Origin: Chryseobacterium sp. MYb264
Lineage (GTDB): Bacteria; Bacteroidota; Bacteroidia; Flavobacteriales; Weeksellaceae
Direction: 5' to 3'
NCBI RefSeq assembly: GCF_035974275.1
Contig: NZ_CP142422.1
Coordinates: forward strand, 558,001 to 622,000
DNA length: 64,000 bases
Both the position numbers and the translations under genes were made by a program. Below are positions 1 to 8,518 of the stretch, in pieces; position 1 is the stretch's first letter, and each line of letters opens with the position of its first letter. The notes below the pieces were generated by a model, which was not told where the DNA came from, made no database searches, and was given only the letters and a program-made list of their open reading frames with translations.

Positions 1-1
1 C

Positions 2-856
2 GCTGATGTATTTCACGGATTATCAGGTGAATTGCCCTTAAAATGGGATTCTAAACCCATCAAAAAAATAGTGACGGTTCATGATTTGATTTTCGTAAGA
101 TATCCACAGTATTATTCTTTTTTCGACCGGAAAATTCATCTTTGGAAATTTAAAAAAGCCACGTCGATGGCTGACGAAGTGATTGCTATTTCTGAACAGA
201 CGAAGCAGGATATAATGGACTTTTTAAAAGTTCCGGAAAGTAAAATTACCGTCATTTATCAGGGCTGTCATAATGCTTTTAAAGAAGAGCAGTCAGAAGA
301 ATTAATTAAGGCTGTAAAGGCCAAATTTCAGCTTCCCGAAAGGTTTATTCTGAATGTAGGAACCATTGAGGACAGAAAAAATCTTTTGAGTGTTGTGAAA
401 GCAATAAAAGATACCGGTATTCCGTTGGTTGTTGTCGGGAAAAAAGCAAAATATTTCAGGAAAATCGAAGATTTTATTCAGAAAAATAAGATGGAAAAGC
501 AGGTTCATTTCCTCGAAGGTGTATCGATGGATGAGCTGGCAGTAATCTACAAACTGGCTGATATTTTCGTCTATCCGAGCTTTTTCGAAGGCTTTGGAAT
601 TCCTGTGATTGAGGCTCTCTTTTCAAAAACGGTGACTATTACGAGCAATACCAGCTGTCTTCCTGAGGCAGGCGGACCGGATTCTGTTTACATCGATCCT
701 GAAAATTATTTAGATCTTCAGTCTAAAATTAAATTTTTATGGGACAATGAGTCGGAACGTAAACGCCGTGCTGATAAGGGGTTTGACTTTGTTCAGAAGT
801 TTAATGATGAAGCCATTGCAAAAGAACTCATGACGCTTTATCAAAAAAATAAATAG
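2..856 (+). CDS. Glycosyltransferase family 4/1-like, 3' part
   Basis: The frame is open at the left edge, so the start lies outside the window. The first visible residues, ADVFHGLSGELP, match the donor-side loop common in GT4 enzymes, so the TTG at 32 is not the start. About 284 residues remain, covering the end of the N-terminal Rossmann domain and the whole C-terminal GT-B domain. Family marks are VGTIEDRKNL (start of the second domain) and FFEGFGIPVIEAL with its conserved glutamates (nucleotide-sugar binding). GT4 enzymes transfer a sugar from a nucleotide donor, usually onto cell-surface glycans. The acceptor cannot be read from the sequence. It ends just before the his promoter and is probably a separate unit. 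Confidence 0.9.
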   Translation, partial: ADVFHGLSGELPLKWDSKPIKKIVTVHDLIFVRYPQYYSFFDRKIHLWKFKKATSMADEVIAISEQTKQDIMDFLKVPESKITVIYQGCHNAFKEEQSEELIKAVKAKFQLPERFILNVGTIEDRKNLLSVVKAIKDTGIPLVVVGKKAKYFRKIEDFIQKNKMEKQVHFLEGVSMDELAVIYKLADIFVYPSFFEGFGIPVIEALFSKTVTITSNTSCLPEAGGPDSVYIDPENYLDLQSKIKFLWDNESERKRRADKGFDFVQKFNDEAIAKELMTLYQKNK

Positions 857-864
857 AAAAAATC

Positions 865-894
865 TTGCAGGTTTAAAAATAAGTCCTACATTTG
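865..894 (+). promoter_or_regulatory. Promoter of the his operon
   Basis: TTG at 865-867 and TACATTTG at 887-894 fit the Bacteroidota consensus TTG-N17-23-TAnnTTTG with a 19-base spacer. Transcription would begin near 900, a few bases before the leader peptide ATG at 912. It is the only good match between the glycosyltransferase and hisG. Confidence 0.8.
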
Positions 895-911
895 TAGCAC
901 AAATTTCAACA

Positions 912-962
912 ATGAAACCGAATTTTTTAACAGTACATCATTATCATCATCATCTCTGCTAA
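912..962 (+). CDS. hisL: his operon leader peptide (five His codons)
   Basis: A 16-codon ORF, MKPNFLTVHHYHHHLC, contains five CAT codons at 936-941 and 945-953, broken by one Tyr, with TAA at 960-962. It starts about 12 bases after the predicted transcription start and ends exactly where the antiterminator strand begins. It has the architecture of enterobacterial hisL: ribosomes short of charged His-tRNA stall on the His run and free the downstream RNA to form the antiterminator. The peptide itself need have no function. It is too short for ordinary ORF calling. The assignment rests on the His run, the position, and the attenuator fold next to it. Confidence 0.85.
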   Translation: MKPNFLTVHHYHHHLC

Positions 963-1040
963 GACGGAATTGATTGATATATTACTATGTTAAAAATCAA
1001 AATAATTAAAAACCGTCTGAGTAAATTAGGCGGTTTTTTT
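962..1040 (+). promoter_or_regulatory. Histidine attenuator: antiterminator and terminator
   Basis: The terminator pairs ACCGTCT (1012-1018) with AGGCGGT (1028-1034), loop 1019-1027, followed by a T run to 1040. The antiterminator pairs AGACGG (962-967) with CCGTCT (1013-1018), helped by AATT 968-971 with 1004-1007 and GATT 972-975 with AATC 995-998. Both use 1013-1018 and so exclude each other. A ribosome stalled at the His codons leaves 962-967 free, giving read-through. One that reaches the stop codon covers it, giving termination. Pairing was done by eye and no energy was calculated. Confidence 0.85.
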
Positions 1041-1106
1041 GTTTTCTAATATTTCAGGAAAATACTTAAAGTATCACTTTATTTGCTCAGATTCAACGAC
1101 AAAGAA

Positions 1107-1964
1107 ATGAGTAAATTAAAAATTGCAATTCAAAAAAGCGGCCGGTTATACGAAGAGTCTTTACAGCTATTGAAAGATTGCGGGATATTCGTGAATAACG
1201 GCAAGGATCAACTCAAAGTTTCTGTAGATAATTTTCCGATGGAGATCATGTATCTGCGCAATTCCGACATTCCTCAATATCTGGAAGATGGAGTCGTAGA
1301 TATCGCTATTGTAGGGGAAAATCTGTTGGTCGAGAAACAGAAAAATATTGAGATTATCCAGCAATTGGGATTCTCAAAATGCAGAGTTTCTTTGGCAGTT
1401 CCGAAAGAAGTAGAAACGGATGATCTCAATTATTTCCAAGGTAAAAAAATTGCTACCTCTTATCCAAATACCCTTAGAAAATTCTTAGAATCGAATAATA
1501 TCTCTGCCGATATTCATATCATTTCAGGTTCCGTAGAAATTGCTCCGAATATTGGTCTGGCAGACGGGATTTGCGATATTGTAAGTTCCGGAAGTACGTT
1601 GTTTAAAAACGGATTGAGAGAAACCGTAGTGTTATTAAAATCGGAGGCTGTCCTGGCCCAAACTTCTCTTTTAGATGCTGGAAAAGTGAAAATCCTTGAT
1701 AAATTTTTGTTTAGAATTAAATCGGTCTTAAAGGCAAAAAATTCAAAATATATTCTGATGAATGTTCCGAATGATAAGATCCAGGATATTTCAAATGTTC
1801 TTCCTGTATTGAAAAGTCCGACCGTGATTCCTTTGGCCGAGGAAGGGTGGAGCAGTATTCATTCAGTGATTGATGAACTGAGGTTCTGGGATGTCATCGA
1901 TGAATTGAAGGAGAATGGCGCACAGGATATTTTAATCATTCCAATTGATAAAATGGTGATCTGA
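1107..1964 (+). CDS. hisG: ATP phosphoribosyltransferase, long form
   Basis: Catalyses the first step of histidine synthesis, joining ATP and PRPP to give phosphoribosyl-ATP. The 285 residues include the N-terminal catalytic part (KIAIQKSGRLYEESL, later DGICDIVSSGSTL as the PRPP-binding loop) and a C-terminal regulatory domain from about residue 210 (YILMNVPNDKIQDI to PIDKMVI). That makes it the long, hexameric, HisZ-independent form, which is usually inhibited by histidine. I chose the ATG at 1107 over the upstream TTG at 1083 because family members begin with the KLKIAIQKSGRL motif. It is the first gene after the attenuator. hisD starts one base after its stop codon. Confidence 0.96.
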   Translation: MSKLKIAIQKSGRLYEESLQLLKDCGIFVNNGKDQLKVSVDNFPMEIMYLRNSDIPQYLEDGVVDIAIVGENLLVEKQKNIEIIQQLGFSKCRVSLAVPKEVETDDLNYFQGKKIATSYPNTLRKFLESNNISADIHIISGSVEIAPNIGLADGICDIVSSGSTLFKNGLRETVVLLKSEAVLAQTSLLDAGKVKILDKFLFRIKSVLKAKNSKYILMNVPNDKIQDISNVLPVLKSPTVIPLAEEGWSSIHSVIDELRFWDVIDELKENGAQDILIIPIDKMVI

Positions 1965-1965
1965 T

Positions 1966-3261
1966 ATGAAAATAAATACATACCCAAAGAGAGAAATCTG
2001 GCAGGAATTGGTAAAACGACCGATTATTGAAAGAAATGAAATCTCAAAAATTATAGAAAATATTTTCACGGAAGTAGAAAATAAGGGAGATGAAGCAATG
2101 TTCAGTTTTAATAAACAGTTTGATAAGGTTGAAATTGAAAGTCTTAAAGTTTCGGAAAATGAATTAAATGACGCTGGAAATTCGATCAGCGAAGATCTGA
2201 AGGCTGCTATTCAGCAGGCAAAGGAAAATATCACAAAGTTTCATGCTTCTCAAATTGCTGATATTGAAAAGATTGAAACCACAAAAGGCGTGGTTTGCTG
2301 GCGAGAAATTCGTGCGATTGAAAAAGTGGGAATTTATATTCCCGGAGGTACGGCACCGCTTTTTTCAACGGTTTTAATGCTTGCGGTTCCGGCGCAGCTG
2401 GCCGGCTGTAAGGAGATTATTCTTTGTTCACCAGCTGATAAAAACGGGAATATCAACCCTGCGATTTTGTATACGGCACAGTTGTGTGGAGTAAGTCAGG
2501 TTTTTAAAATAGGTGGTGCTCAGGCAATCGCAGGATTAACATTCGGTACAGAATCGATTCCCCAGGTGTATAAAATTTTCGGACCCGGAAATCAGTTTGT
2601 GGTTGCGGCCAAAGAATATGCTCAGAAGTTTGGGGTCGCGATCGATATGCCTGCAGGACCGAGTGAGGTTTTGGTCATTGCTGATCAACAGGCAGATCCT
2701 GGGTTTTGTGCAGCCGATTTACTTTCACAAGCTGAACACGGAAGCGACAGTCAGGTGATTTTTATTTCCGATAATGAGAAAATTATTAACCAAACTATCG
2801 AAGAGATAGAAAAACAAATCAAACTGCTTCCGCGAAATGAGTTGGCTCAAAATTCTCTGAATAACAGTCATTTTATCTTGCTGGAGAATATCGAACAAGC
2901 TCTTGAATTTAGTAATTTATATGCTCCCGAACATCTTATTCTGGCCATTGAAAATTTTGAAAACTATATTCCGAAGATTCAGAATGCGGGTTCTGTTTTT
3001 CTGGGAAATTACTCATGTGAAAGTGCCGGAGATTATGCGAGCGGAACCAACCATACTTTACCAACCAACGGATTCGCAAGGAACTACAGTGGTGTTTCGC
3101 TCGACAGTTTTTTGAAGAAAATCACTTTTCAGAATATTTCAAAACAAGGAATACAGAATTTAGGAAAAACGATAGAGTTGATGGCCGAAGCAGAAGGTTT
3201 GTCAGCTCACAAAAATGCAGTTTCCATCCGATTAAAACAAGTAGAAAATGACAACAATTAA
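1966..3261 (+). CDS. hisD: Histidinol dehydrogenase
   Basis: Carries out the last two steps of the pathway, the NAD-dependent oxidation of histidinol to histidine. The 431 residues match the usual length. The signature stretch GPGNQFVVAAKEYAQ, the GPSEVLVIAD segment, and LSQAEHGSDSQVIF (zinc ligands and active site) are present, as is the C-terminal NHTLPTNGFAR motif. The gene starts one base after hisG, and its last 14 bases overlap the start of hisC, so translation is probably coupled. Nothing unusual was seen. Confidence 0.97.
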   Translation: MKINTYPKREIWQELVKRPIIERNEISKIIENIFTEVENKGDEAMFSFNKQFDKVEIESLKVSENELNDAGNSISEDLKAAIQQAKENITKFHASQIADIEKIETTKGVVCWREIRAIEKVGIYIPGGTAPLFSTVLMLAVPAQLAGCKEIILCSPADKNGNINPAILYTAQLCGVSQVFKIGGAQAIAGLTFGTESIPQVYKIFGPGNQFVVAAKEYAQKFGVAIDMPAGPSEVLVIADQQADPGFCAADLLSQAEHGSDSQVIFISDNEKIINQTIEEIEKQIKLLPRNELAQNSLNNSHFILLENIEQALEFSNLYAPEHLILAIENFENYIPKIQNAGSVFLGNYSCESAGDYASGTNHTLPTNGFARNYSGVSLDSFLKKITFQNISKQGIQNLGKTIELMAEAEGLSAHKNAVSIRLKQVENDNN

Positions 3262-4273
3262 TATCAATTCATTCGTTCGAAAGAACATTCTCAACTTACA
3301 ACCCTATATAAGTTTCAGAGATCATAACGAATTTAAGGCTCCTGTGCTATTGGATGCCAACGAAAATCCTTTTGGTGAGTGTAATCGTTATCCGGATTCT
3401 ACTCAGAAAAAATTAAAGCAAAAGCTGTCTCAGGTTAAAAATATTCCGGCTAATCAAATAGCAATTGGAAATGGAAGCGATGAACTTATTGATCTGATTA
3501 TTAAAGTGTTTTGCGAACCGAAAACAGATTCAGTTTTAATGATGAATCCTTCTTTCGCGATGTATGGTTTTTATGCAGCGATTAATGAAAACAAAGTCGT
3601 AAAGCTTAATTTAAATGATGATTTTGATATTGATAAAGAGTTTTTTTTAAATATAATTAATGCAAATCAATTAAAAATATTCTTTTTATGTTCACCCAAT
3701 AATCCGACAGGAAACAGCATTGAGGATATTGAGTTTTATATTAAAAATTTCAATGGAATTGTGGTTGTCGATGAAGCTTATATCGAATTTTCTCAACAGA
3801 AATCTGCGTTAGCTTTATTGGGTAAATATCCTAATCTTATTGTACTGCAAACCTTTTCAAAGGCTTGGGGAAAAGCCGGCGCGAGGGTTGGGGTTGCGTA
3901 CGCTTCAGAAGAAATTATCAATTTTATCAATTTGGTAAAGGCGCCGTATAATGTCAATTCTTTAAGTCAGGACTTAATTATGAAGACTCTTGAAAATACA
4001 ACTGAATTTAATCAAAGTGTTAAAAATATACTGACTGAAAGAGAATGGCTTCGTGAAGAATTTGAAAATTTAAAGTGTATCAATAAAGTATATCCCACAG
4101 ATGCTAACTTCTTTTTAGTTGATTTTGAAGATATTGAAAAGGTTTATGAAAATCTTACTTCAGGTGAAATTCTGACCAGTAAAAGAGCACCTGCCATCCC
4201 CAATTGCATCCGAATTAATATCGGGACGCGAGCTGAAAATGAAAAACTGATTAATATCCTAAAAAACTGTTGA
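3248..4273 (+). CDS. hisC: Histidinol-phosphate aminotransferase
   Basis: A PLP enzyme that transaminates imidazole-acetol phosphate with glutamate to give histidinol phosphate. The 341 residues carry class II aminotransferase motifs: [10 protein letters not shown] near the N-terminus, the SPNNPTG turn, VVDEAYIEF (PLP pyridine contact), and [16 protein letters not shown], whose first lysine should form the Schiff base. It begins inside hisD with a 14-base overlap and is followed four bases later by hisB. Only the general aminotransferase fold is certain from the motifs; the operon position makes HisC the clear choice. Confidence 0.96.
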   Translation: MTTININSFVRKNILNLQPYISFRDHNEFKAPVLLDANENPFGECNRYPDSTQKKLKQKLSQVKNIPANQIAIGNGSDELIDLIIKVFCEPKTDSVLMMNPSFAMYGFYAAINENKVVKLNLNDDFDIDKEFFLNIINANQLKIFFLCSPNNPTGNSIEDIEFYIKNFNGIVVVDEAYIEFSQQKSALALLGKYPNLIVLQTFSKAWGKAGARVGVAYASEEIINFINLVKAPYNVNSLSQDLIMKTLENTTEFNQSVKNILTEREWLREEFENLKCINKVYPTDANFFLVDFEDIEKVYENLTSGEILTSKRAPAIPNCIRINIGTRAENEKLINILKNC

Positions 4274-4277
4274 TTGT

Positions 4278-5372
4278 ATGAAAAAAGTATTGTTTATAGA
4301 TCGTGATGGCACTTTGATCCTGGAGCCGCCTGTTAATTTTCAGGTCGATTCTTTGGAAAAGCTGGAATTTTATCCGGGTGTATTTCAAAACTTAGCCAAA
4401 ATTGCAAAAGAGTTGGATTTTGAGCTGGTGATGATTACCAATCAGGATGGTTTGGGAACAGAGAGTTTTCCGTATCAGGATTTTATTAAACCTCAGGAAA
4501 AAATGATTCAGGCTTTTCAGAATGAAGGGATTATTTTTAATGATATTCTGATCGATAAAAGTTTTGAACATGAAAATCTGCCTACAAGAAAGCCTGGAAC
4601 GGGGATGTTGGGTTCATACATCTATGGAGATTATGATCTCGAAAATTCTTTTGTAATCGGTGACCGGATCACGGATATTCAGCTGGCAAAAAATTTAGGA
4701 ACGAAAGCTATTTTTATTAATAAAATTCAGAATAAAGATGCCGATCTTACAACAGAAAGCTGGAGTGAAATTTATTCTTATTTAAAACTGATTCCACGAA
4801 AGGCAAAAGTTTCAAGAAAAACAAATGAAACCGATATTGAAATAGAGATTAATCTCGATGGAAAGGGTGATTCTGAGATCTCCACCGGTTTATATTTTTT
4901 TGATCACATGCTCGAACAGATCTCAAAGCACGGAAATTTAGATTTAAAAATTAAAGTGAATGGCGATTTACAGGTTGATGAGCATCACACGATAGAAGAT
5001 ACGGGAATTGTCTTAGGGGAGTCTGTTGTAAAAGCTTTAGGCAAGAAAAAAGGAATTGAAAGATATGGCTTCCTGCTTCCTATGGATGATTGCCTGTCGC
5101 AGGTAGCGCTGGATTTTGGAGGAAGACCCTGGCTGGTTTGGGATGCCGATTTTAAAAGAGAAAAAATTGGAGATGTACCTACGGAAATGTTCTTTCACTT
5201 CTTTAAATCTTTCACCGATTCTGCTAAATGTAATGTAAATATTAAATCTGAAGGTGAAAATGAACACCACAAAATAGAATCGATCTTTAAAGCCTTTGCA
5301 AAAGCAATAAAAATGGCTGTAAAACAAACAGATACTAATTTTAATTTACCTTCCACAAAAGGAAGTTTATAA
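4278..5372 (+). CDS. hisB: Bifunctional histidinol-phosphatase / IGP dehydratase
   Basis: A fused enzyme for two pathway steps. Residues 1-165 form a HAD-type histidinol-phosphate phosphatase, with nucleophile motif FIDRDGTL and the later [12 protein letters not shown]. Residues 170-364 form imidazoleglycerol-phosphate dehydratase, with the metal-binding His clusters [22 protein letters not shown] and NEHHKIES. The 364-residue length matches the fused form known in enterobacteria and many Bacteroidota. hisH begins two bases after its stop codon. Confidence 0.97.
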   Translation: MKKVLFIDRDGTLILEPPVNFQVDSLEKLEFYPGVFQNLAKIAKELDFELVMITNQDGLGTESFPYQDFIKPQEKMIQAFQNEGIIFNDILIDKSFEHENLPTRKPGTGMLGSYIYGDYDLENSFVIGDRITDIQLAKNLGTKAIFINKIQNKDADLTTESWSEIYSYLKLIPRKAKVSRKTNETDIEIEINLDGKGDSEISTGLYFFDHMLEQISKHGNLDLKIKVNGDLQVDEHHTIEDTGIVLGESVVKALGKKKGIERYGFLLPMDDCLSQVALDFGGRPWLVWDADFKREKIGDVPTEMFFHFFKSFTDSAKCNVNIKSEGENEHHKIESIFKAFAKAIKMAVKQTDTNFNLPSTKGSL

Positions 5373-5373
5373 T

Positions 5374-5952
5374 ATGATTGCCATTATAAAATACAACGGA
5401 GGAAATGTAAATTCTGTACAGAATGCGCTGGATAGACTGAATGTGAAATCAATAGTTACCGATGATTTTGACCTGATCCAAGGTGCGGATAAAGTAATAT
5501 TTCCGGGAGTCGGTGAAGCTTCGTCGACCATGAAAATTTTAACGCAAAAAGGATTGGATGAGTTAATTCCAACTCTGAAGCAGCCCGTTTTAGGGATTTG
5601 CCTCGGAATGCAGTTGATGTGTGGAGATAATGAGGAAGGAAATACAACGGGAATGGGAATTTTTGATGTTAAGGTTAAAAAATTTCCACCACAGGATTTG
5701 GTTCCTCACATGGGGTGGAATACCATTTCTGATTTTAAATCAACACTTTTTTCGGGAATTTCAGAAAGTGACGATCTGTATTTTGTTCATAGTTTTTATT
5801 GTGAGCTTTCAGAAAATACAACCTCTGTCTGTGATTATATTTTACCTTTCAGCGCTTCGCTGCAAAAAGATAATTTTTATGCCATGCAGTTTCACCCTGA
5901 AAAATCGGGAAGCATCGGAAGTGAACTATTAAATAACTTTTTAAAGCTGTAA
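5374..5952 (+). CDS. hisH: Imidazole glycerol phosphate synthase, glutaminase subunit
   Basis: A class I glutamine amidotransferase that supplies ammonia to HisF for making imidazole glycerol phosphate and AICAR. The 192 residues carry the nucleophile motif GICLGMQLM (Cys about residue 75) and the His-Glu pair in MQFHPEKSG near the C-terminus. The N-terminal IIKYNGGNVNSVQNAL and FPGVGEA are typical. It sits between hisB (gap one base) and hisA (gap three bases). The partner subunit HisF is encoded two genes downstream. Confidence 0.96.
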   Translation: MIAIIKYNGGNVNSVQNALDRLNVKSIVTDDFDLIQGADKVIFPGVGEASSTMKILTQKGLDELIPTLKQPVLGICLGMQLMCGDNEEGNTTGMGIFDVKVKKFPPQDLVPHMGWNTISDFKSTLFSGISESDDLYFVHSFYCELSENTTSVCDYILPFSASLQKDNFYAMQFHPEKSGSIGSELLNNFLKL

Positions 5953-5955
5953 AAA

Positions 5956-6678
5956 ATGAAAATTATTCCTGCAATTGACATTATTGACGGAAAATGTGTA
6001 CGTCTGTCAAAAGGTGATTATAATACAAAGAAGATTTATAATGAAAATCCTGTAGAAGTCGCGAAAGAGTTCGAAAGTTTTGGGATACAATATCTTCATT
6101 TGGTGGATCTTGACGGGGCAAAGTCAAAGCATATTGTGAATCAAAAGGTATTGGAAAATATTGCGAATAAGACTTCCTTACAAATTGATTTTGGGGGCGG
6201 ACTGAAAACTGAGGGAGATATTGAAACAGCCTTTAGTGCTGGGGCAAAGCAAATTACTGTGGGCAGTATAGCGGTTCAAGATCCTGAGTTTTGTTTTGGT
6301 TTAATTCAAAAATATGGAACTGAGAAAATTATTCTGGGTGCCGATTGTGATGCTAGAAAAATAAAAACGTCAGGATGGTTGGAGGAAAGTGATCTGGATG
6401 TGATTGATTTTATTATTAAATATCAACAAAAGGGGTTAAAAAATGTGATCTGTACTGATATTTCAAAAGACGGAATGTTACAGGGACCTTCAACAGAATT
6501 GTATACAGAAATTTTAAATAAAACGGATATTCAACTGGTCGCCAGTGGTGGTATTTCAGGAATGGAAGATGTGTATCAAATGAAAGAAATTGGTTGTGCC
6601 GGAACGATTATCGGAAAAGCAATTTATGAAGGAAAAATAAGTCTGAAAGAAATTAAAAATTTTATTGAAAATGCTTAA
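5956..6678 (+). CDS. hisA: ProFAR isomerase
   Basis: A TIM-barrel enzyme that opens the ribose of ProFAR to give PRFAR, the HisF substrate. The 240 residues show the two half-barrel signatures: [14 protein letters not shown] with the first catalytic Asp, and [15 protein letters not shown] with the second. Phosphate-binding glycines lie in FGGGLKT and [11 protein letters not shown]. The stop codon overlaps the start of the related hisF by eight bases. The two barrels are paralogues; the ordering and the KDGM motif separate HisA from HisF. Confidence 0.97.
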   Translation: MKIIPAIDIIDGKCVRLSKGDYNTKKIYNENPVEVAKEFESFGIQYLHLVDLDGAKSKHIVNQKVLENIANKTSLQIDFGGGLKTEGDIETAFSAGAKQITVGSIAVQDPEFCFGLIQKYGTEKIILGADCDARKIKTSGWLEESDLDVIDFIIKYQQKGLKNVICTDISKDGMLQGPSTELYTEILNKTDIQLVASGGISGMEDVYQMKEIGCAGTIIGKAIYEGKISLKEIKNFIENA

Positions 6679-7423
6679 AAAAAGAATTATTCCATGTCTC
6701 GATATAAAAGACGGAACTACGGTAAAAGGGATTAACTTTGAAGGGCTTAGAAATGCCGGAGATCCTATAGAACTGGCAAAAAAATATGAAATTGATGGTG
6801 CGGATGAATTGGTATTTCTCGATATTACGGCCACGATTGAAGAGCGAAAAACTTTCATTGATCTCGTGCAAAAAATAGGAAAAGAGTTAAGCATTCCTTT
6901 CACGGTGGGGGGGGGAATTTCGACGGTTGAGGATGTCCGTAAATTGCTTGATGCCGGAGCGGACAAAATTAGTGTCAATTCTTCAGCGGTAAAAAATCCT
7001 GAACTTATTTCGAATCTTGCCAAAGAATTTGGCAGCCAGTGCATTGTGGTGGCTATTGATACGAAATGTGTAGACGGTGATGACTGGGTTCACATTAAAG
7101 GAGGAAGAGAAAAAACAGATCTTAAAACACTGGATTGGGCTCAAAAAGCAGAAGAATTGGGGGCTGGTGAAATTCTTCTGACTTCAATGGATGGAGATGG
7201 CACAAAAAGTGGCTTTGATTTGAGAATTACTCAACTTATTTCAGAAAATATCAATATTCCCGTTATTGCCTCAGGAGGTGCTGGAAATGTTAAAGATTTC
7301 GAAGATGTTTTTACCTGCACTTCGGCGACAGGTGGTTTGGCAGCCAGCATTTTTCATTTTGAAGAAATTAATATATCAAATTTAAAGAAAGAATTGAAAA
7401 CTAAAAAAATTGACATACGATGA
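6671..7423 (+). CDS. hisF: Imidazole glycerol phosphate synthase, cyclase subunit
   Basis: The cyclase half of the HisHF complex, which turns PRFAR plus ammonia into imidazole glycerol phosphate and AICAR. I chose the ATG at 6671, giving [15 protein letters not shown], because the TTG at 6665 adds residues not seen in the family. It has 250 residues. Catalytic aspartates lie in PCLDIKDG and [14 protein letters not shown]; phosphate-binding loops are VGGGIST and [11 protein letters not shown]. It overlaps hisA by eight bases and hisIE by four (ATGA). Confidence 0.97.
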   Translation: MLKKRIIPCLDIKDGTTVKGINFEGLRNAGDPIELAKKYEIDGADELVFLDITATIEERKTFIDLVQKIGKELSIPFTVGGGISTVEDVRKLLDAGADKISVNSSAVKNPELISNLAKEFGSQCIVVAIDTKCVDGDDWVHIKGGREKTDLKTLDWAQKAEELGAGEILLTSMDGDGTKSGFDLRITQLISENINIPVIASGGAGNVKDFEDVFTCTSATGGLAASIFHFEEINISNLKKELKTKKIDIR

Positions 7424-8007
7424 AAATTAATTTTGATAAAAGTAACGGATTGGTTCCTGTTGTCATTCAGGATGGCAGAACGTTGCAGGTTCTAATGCTG
7501 GGATATATGAATCAGGAAGCTTTCGAAAAAACTCAGACTGAAAAAATAGTCACTTTTTTCAGTCGGTCCAAAAACAGATTATGGACAAAAGGAGAGGAAT
7601 CCGGAAATTTTTTAGCTGTAAAAAGTATTGCTGTTGATTGTGATCAGGATACGATATTAATTAAAGTAAAACCTACGAATACCGTCTGTCATACGGGAAG
7701 TTTTAGTTGTTTTGGCGAAAAAGACTCTAAAGGTTTTGTATATGAGTTGGAAGAAAAAATTTCGCAGAGAATTGATGATCAGGTTGAAAACTCCTATACA
7801 TATTCTTTATTTCAAAAGGGAATTAATAAAGTGGCTCAAAAAGTAGGCGAGGAGGCCGTAGAGGTCGTGATTGAAGCGAAGGATAATAATGATGATCTGT
7901 TTAAAAATGAAGCGGCAGATCTGTTGTATCACTACTTAATTTTGTTGAAAGCGAAGAATTTTACTTTACAGGATATTGAAAATGTTTTAATGTCACGTGA
8001 TCAATAA
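7420..8007 (+). CDS. hisIE: Bifunctional phosphoribosyl-AMP cyclohydrolase / PR-ATP pyrophosphatase
   Basis: Catalyses the second and third steps of the pathway. Residues 1-105 are HisI, with the zinc-binding Asp and Cys residues in [13 protein letters not shown] and [12 protein letters not shown]. Residues 110-195 are HisE, a helical MazG-like pyrophosphatase with [13 protein letters not shown] and [14 protein letters not shown] carrying the metal-binding acids. It is the last his gene and overlaps hisF by four bases. No hairpin with a T run was recognised directly after it. Confidence 0.96.
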   Translation: MKINFDKSNGLVPVVIQDGRTLQVLMLGYMNQEAFEKTQTEKIVTFFSRSKNRLWTKGEESGNFLAVKSIAVDCDQDTILIKVKPTNTVCHTGSFSCFGEKDSKGFVYELEEKISQRIDDQVENSYTYSLFQKGINKVAQKVGEEAVEVVIEAKDNNDDLFKNEAADLLYHYLILLKAKNFTLQDIENVLMSRDQ

Positions 8008-8041
8008 ATTGTAATTTTATCCAGATCCAAAACAAATCATC

Positions 8042-8152
8042 ATGCAGGAAAAAGAAGAATCAGAAAAAGAAAAACCACCGGTACCGACAAAAGTAAGGGA
8101 AAAAACCAAAATTCCCTCAGAAACGGCAAAAAGCGGAACCCGGGGAGGGTAA
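8042..8152 (+). CDS. Small charged hypothetical protein
   Basis: A 36-codon ORF 34 bases after hisIE starts MQEKEESEKEKPPVPTK and ends SGTRGG. It is almost wholly Lys, Glu, Pro and Ser, with no predicted membrane segment or known domain. Its composition resembles the small disordered protein at 51324-51509. It might be a real small gene at the end of the his transcript or chance. I do not recognise it. Confidence 0.3.
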   Translation: MQEKEESEKEKPPVPTKVREKTKIPSETAKSGTRGG

Positions 8153-8316
8153 AGTAAAAATAAGCTGGCATTTGTATAGGAAGTGGGTCTGGTATTGAAG
8201 ATTTACAATTAAATAATGGTAAATCAATATTATGTGTGTTTTGATGGAATTGAGATGATAAGATCCAAGAAATTTTTGAAAGCTTAAGCCAGGAAGAATG
8301 AATGAAAAAGACTGTT
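8153..8316. other. Non-coding stretch before the insertion sequence
   Basis: No credible ORF, promoter or terminator was seen here. The right part, 8302-8316, begins a frame (ATG at 8302) that continues into the IS end by accident of insertion. The region ends at the left copy of the target duplication. Confidence 0.5.
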
Positions 8317-8339
8317 CAAGAGAAGAGGGCACTGAAAAA
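8317..8339 (+). repeat. Left IS end: target duplication plus terminal inverted repeat
   Basis: CAAGAGAA (8317-8324) is followed directly by the IS tip GAGGGCACTGAAAAA (8325-8339). The same octamer follows the right tip. Confidence 0.85.
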
Positions 8340-8387
8340 CCCCGTTCATATAGAATTACCAATTGATTTGGATTTAGAATTAAGAGT

Positions 8388-8425
8388 TTATTACGAAAAT
8401 TAAACCTTCGTAATAAGCTTTTTTT
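8388..8425 (+). terminator. Strong hairpin with T run inside the IS left end
   Basis: TTATTACGAA (8388-8397) pairs perfectly with TTCGTAATAA (8407-8416), followed by a T run at 8419-8425. It would stop plus-strand transcripts entering the IS from the his side, shielding the minus-strand transposase from antisense read-through. Confidence 0.65.
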
Positions 8426-8518
8426 CTTTTTTTCAGTATCAAATTTTTGAGGTTTAACGGGATTGATATTGCGCCACGCCTGCGATGTTTATAAAAGACG
8501 GAGTATAGATCGATTTCT

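Noticed and set aside
6556..7044. 162-codon minus-strand frame over hisA/hisF
   Set aside because: Lies antisense to two clear his genes and has no family likeness.
8302..8403. Short frame crossing the left IS boundary
   Set aside because: Its ATG is outside the IS and its body inside, so it exists only because of the insertion; it may still be translated but has no support.
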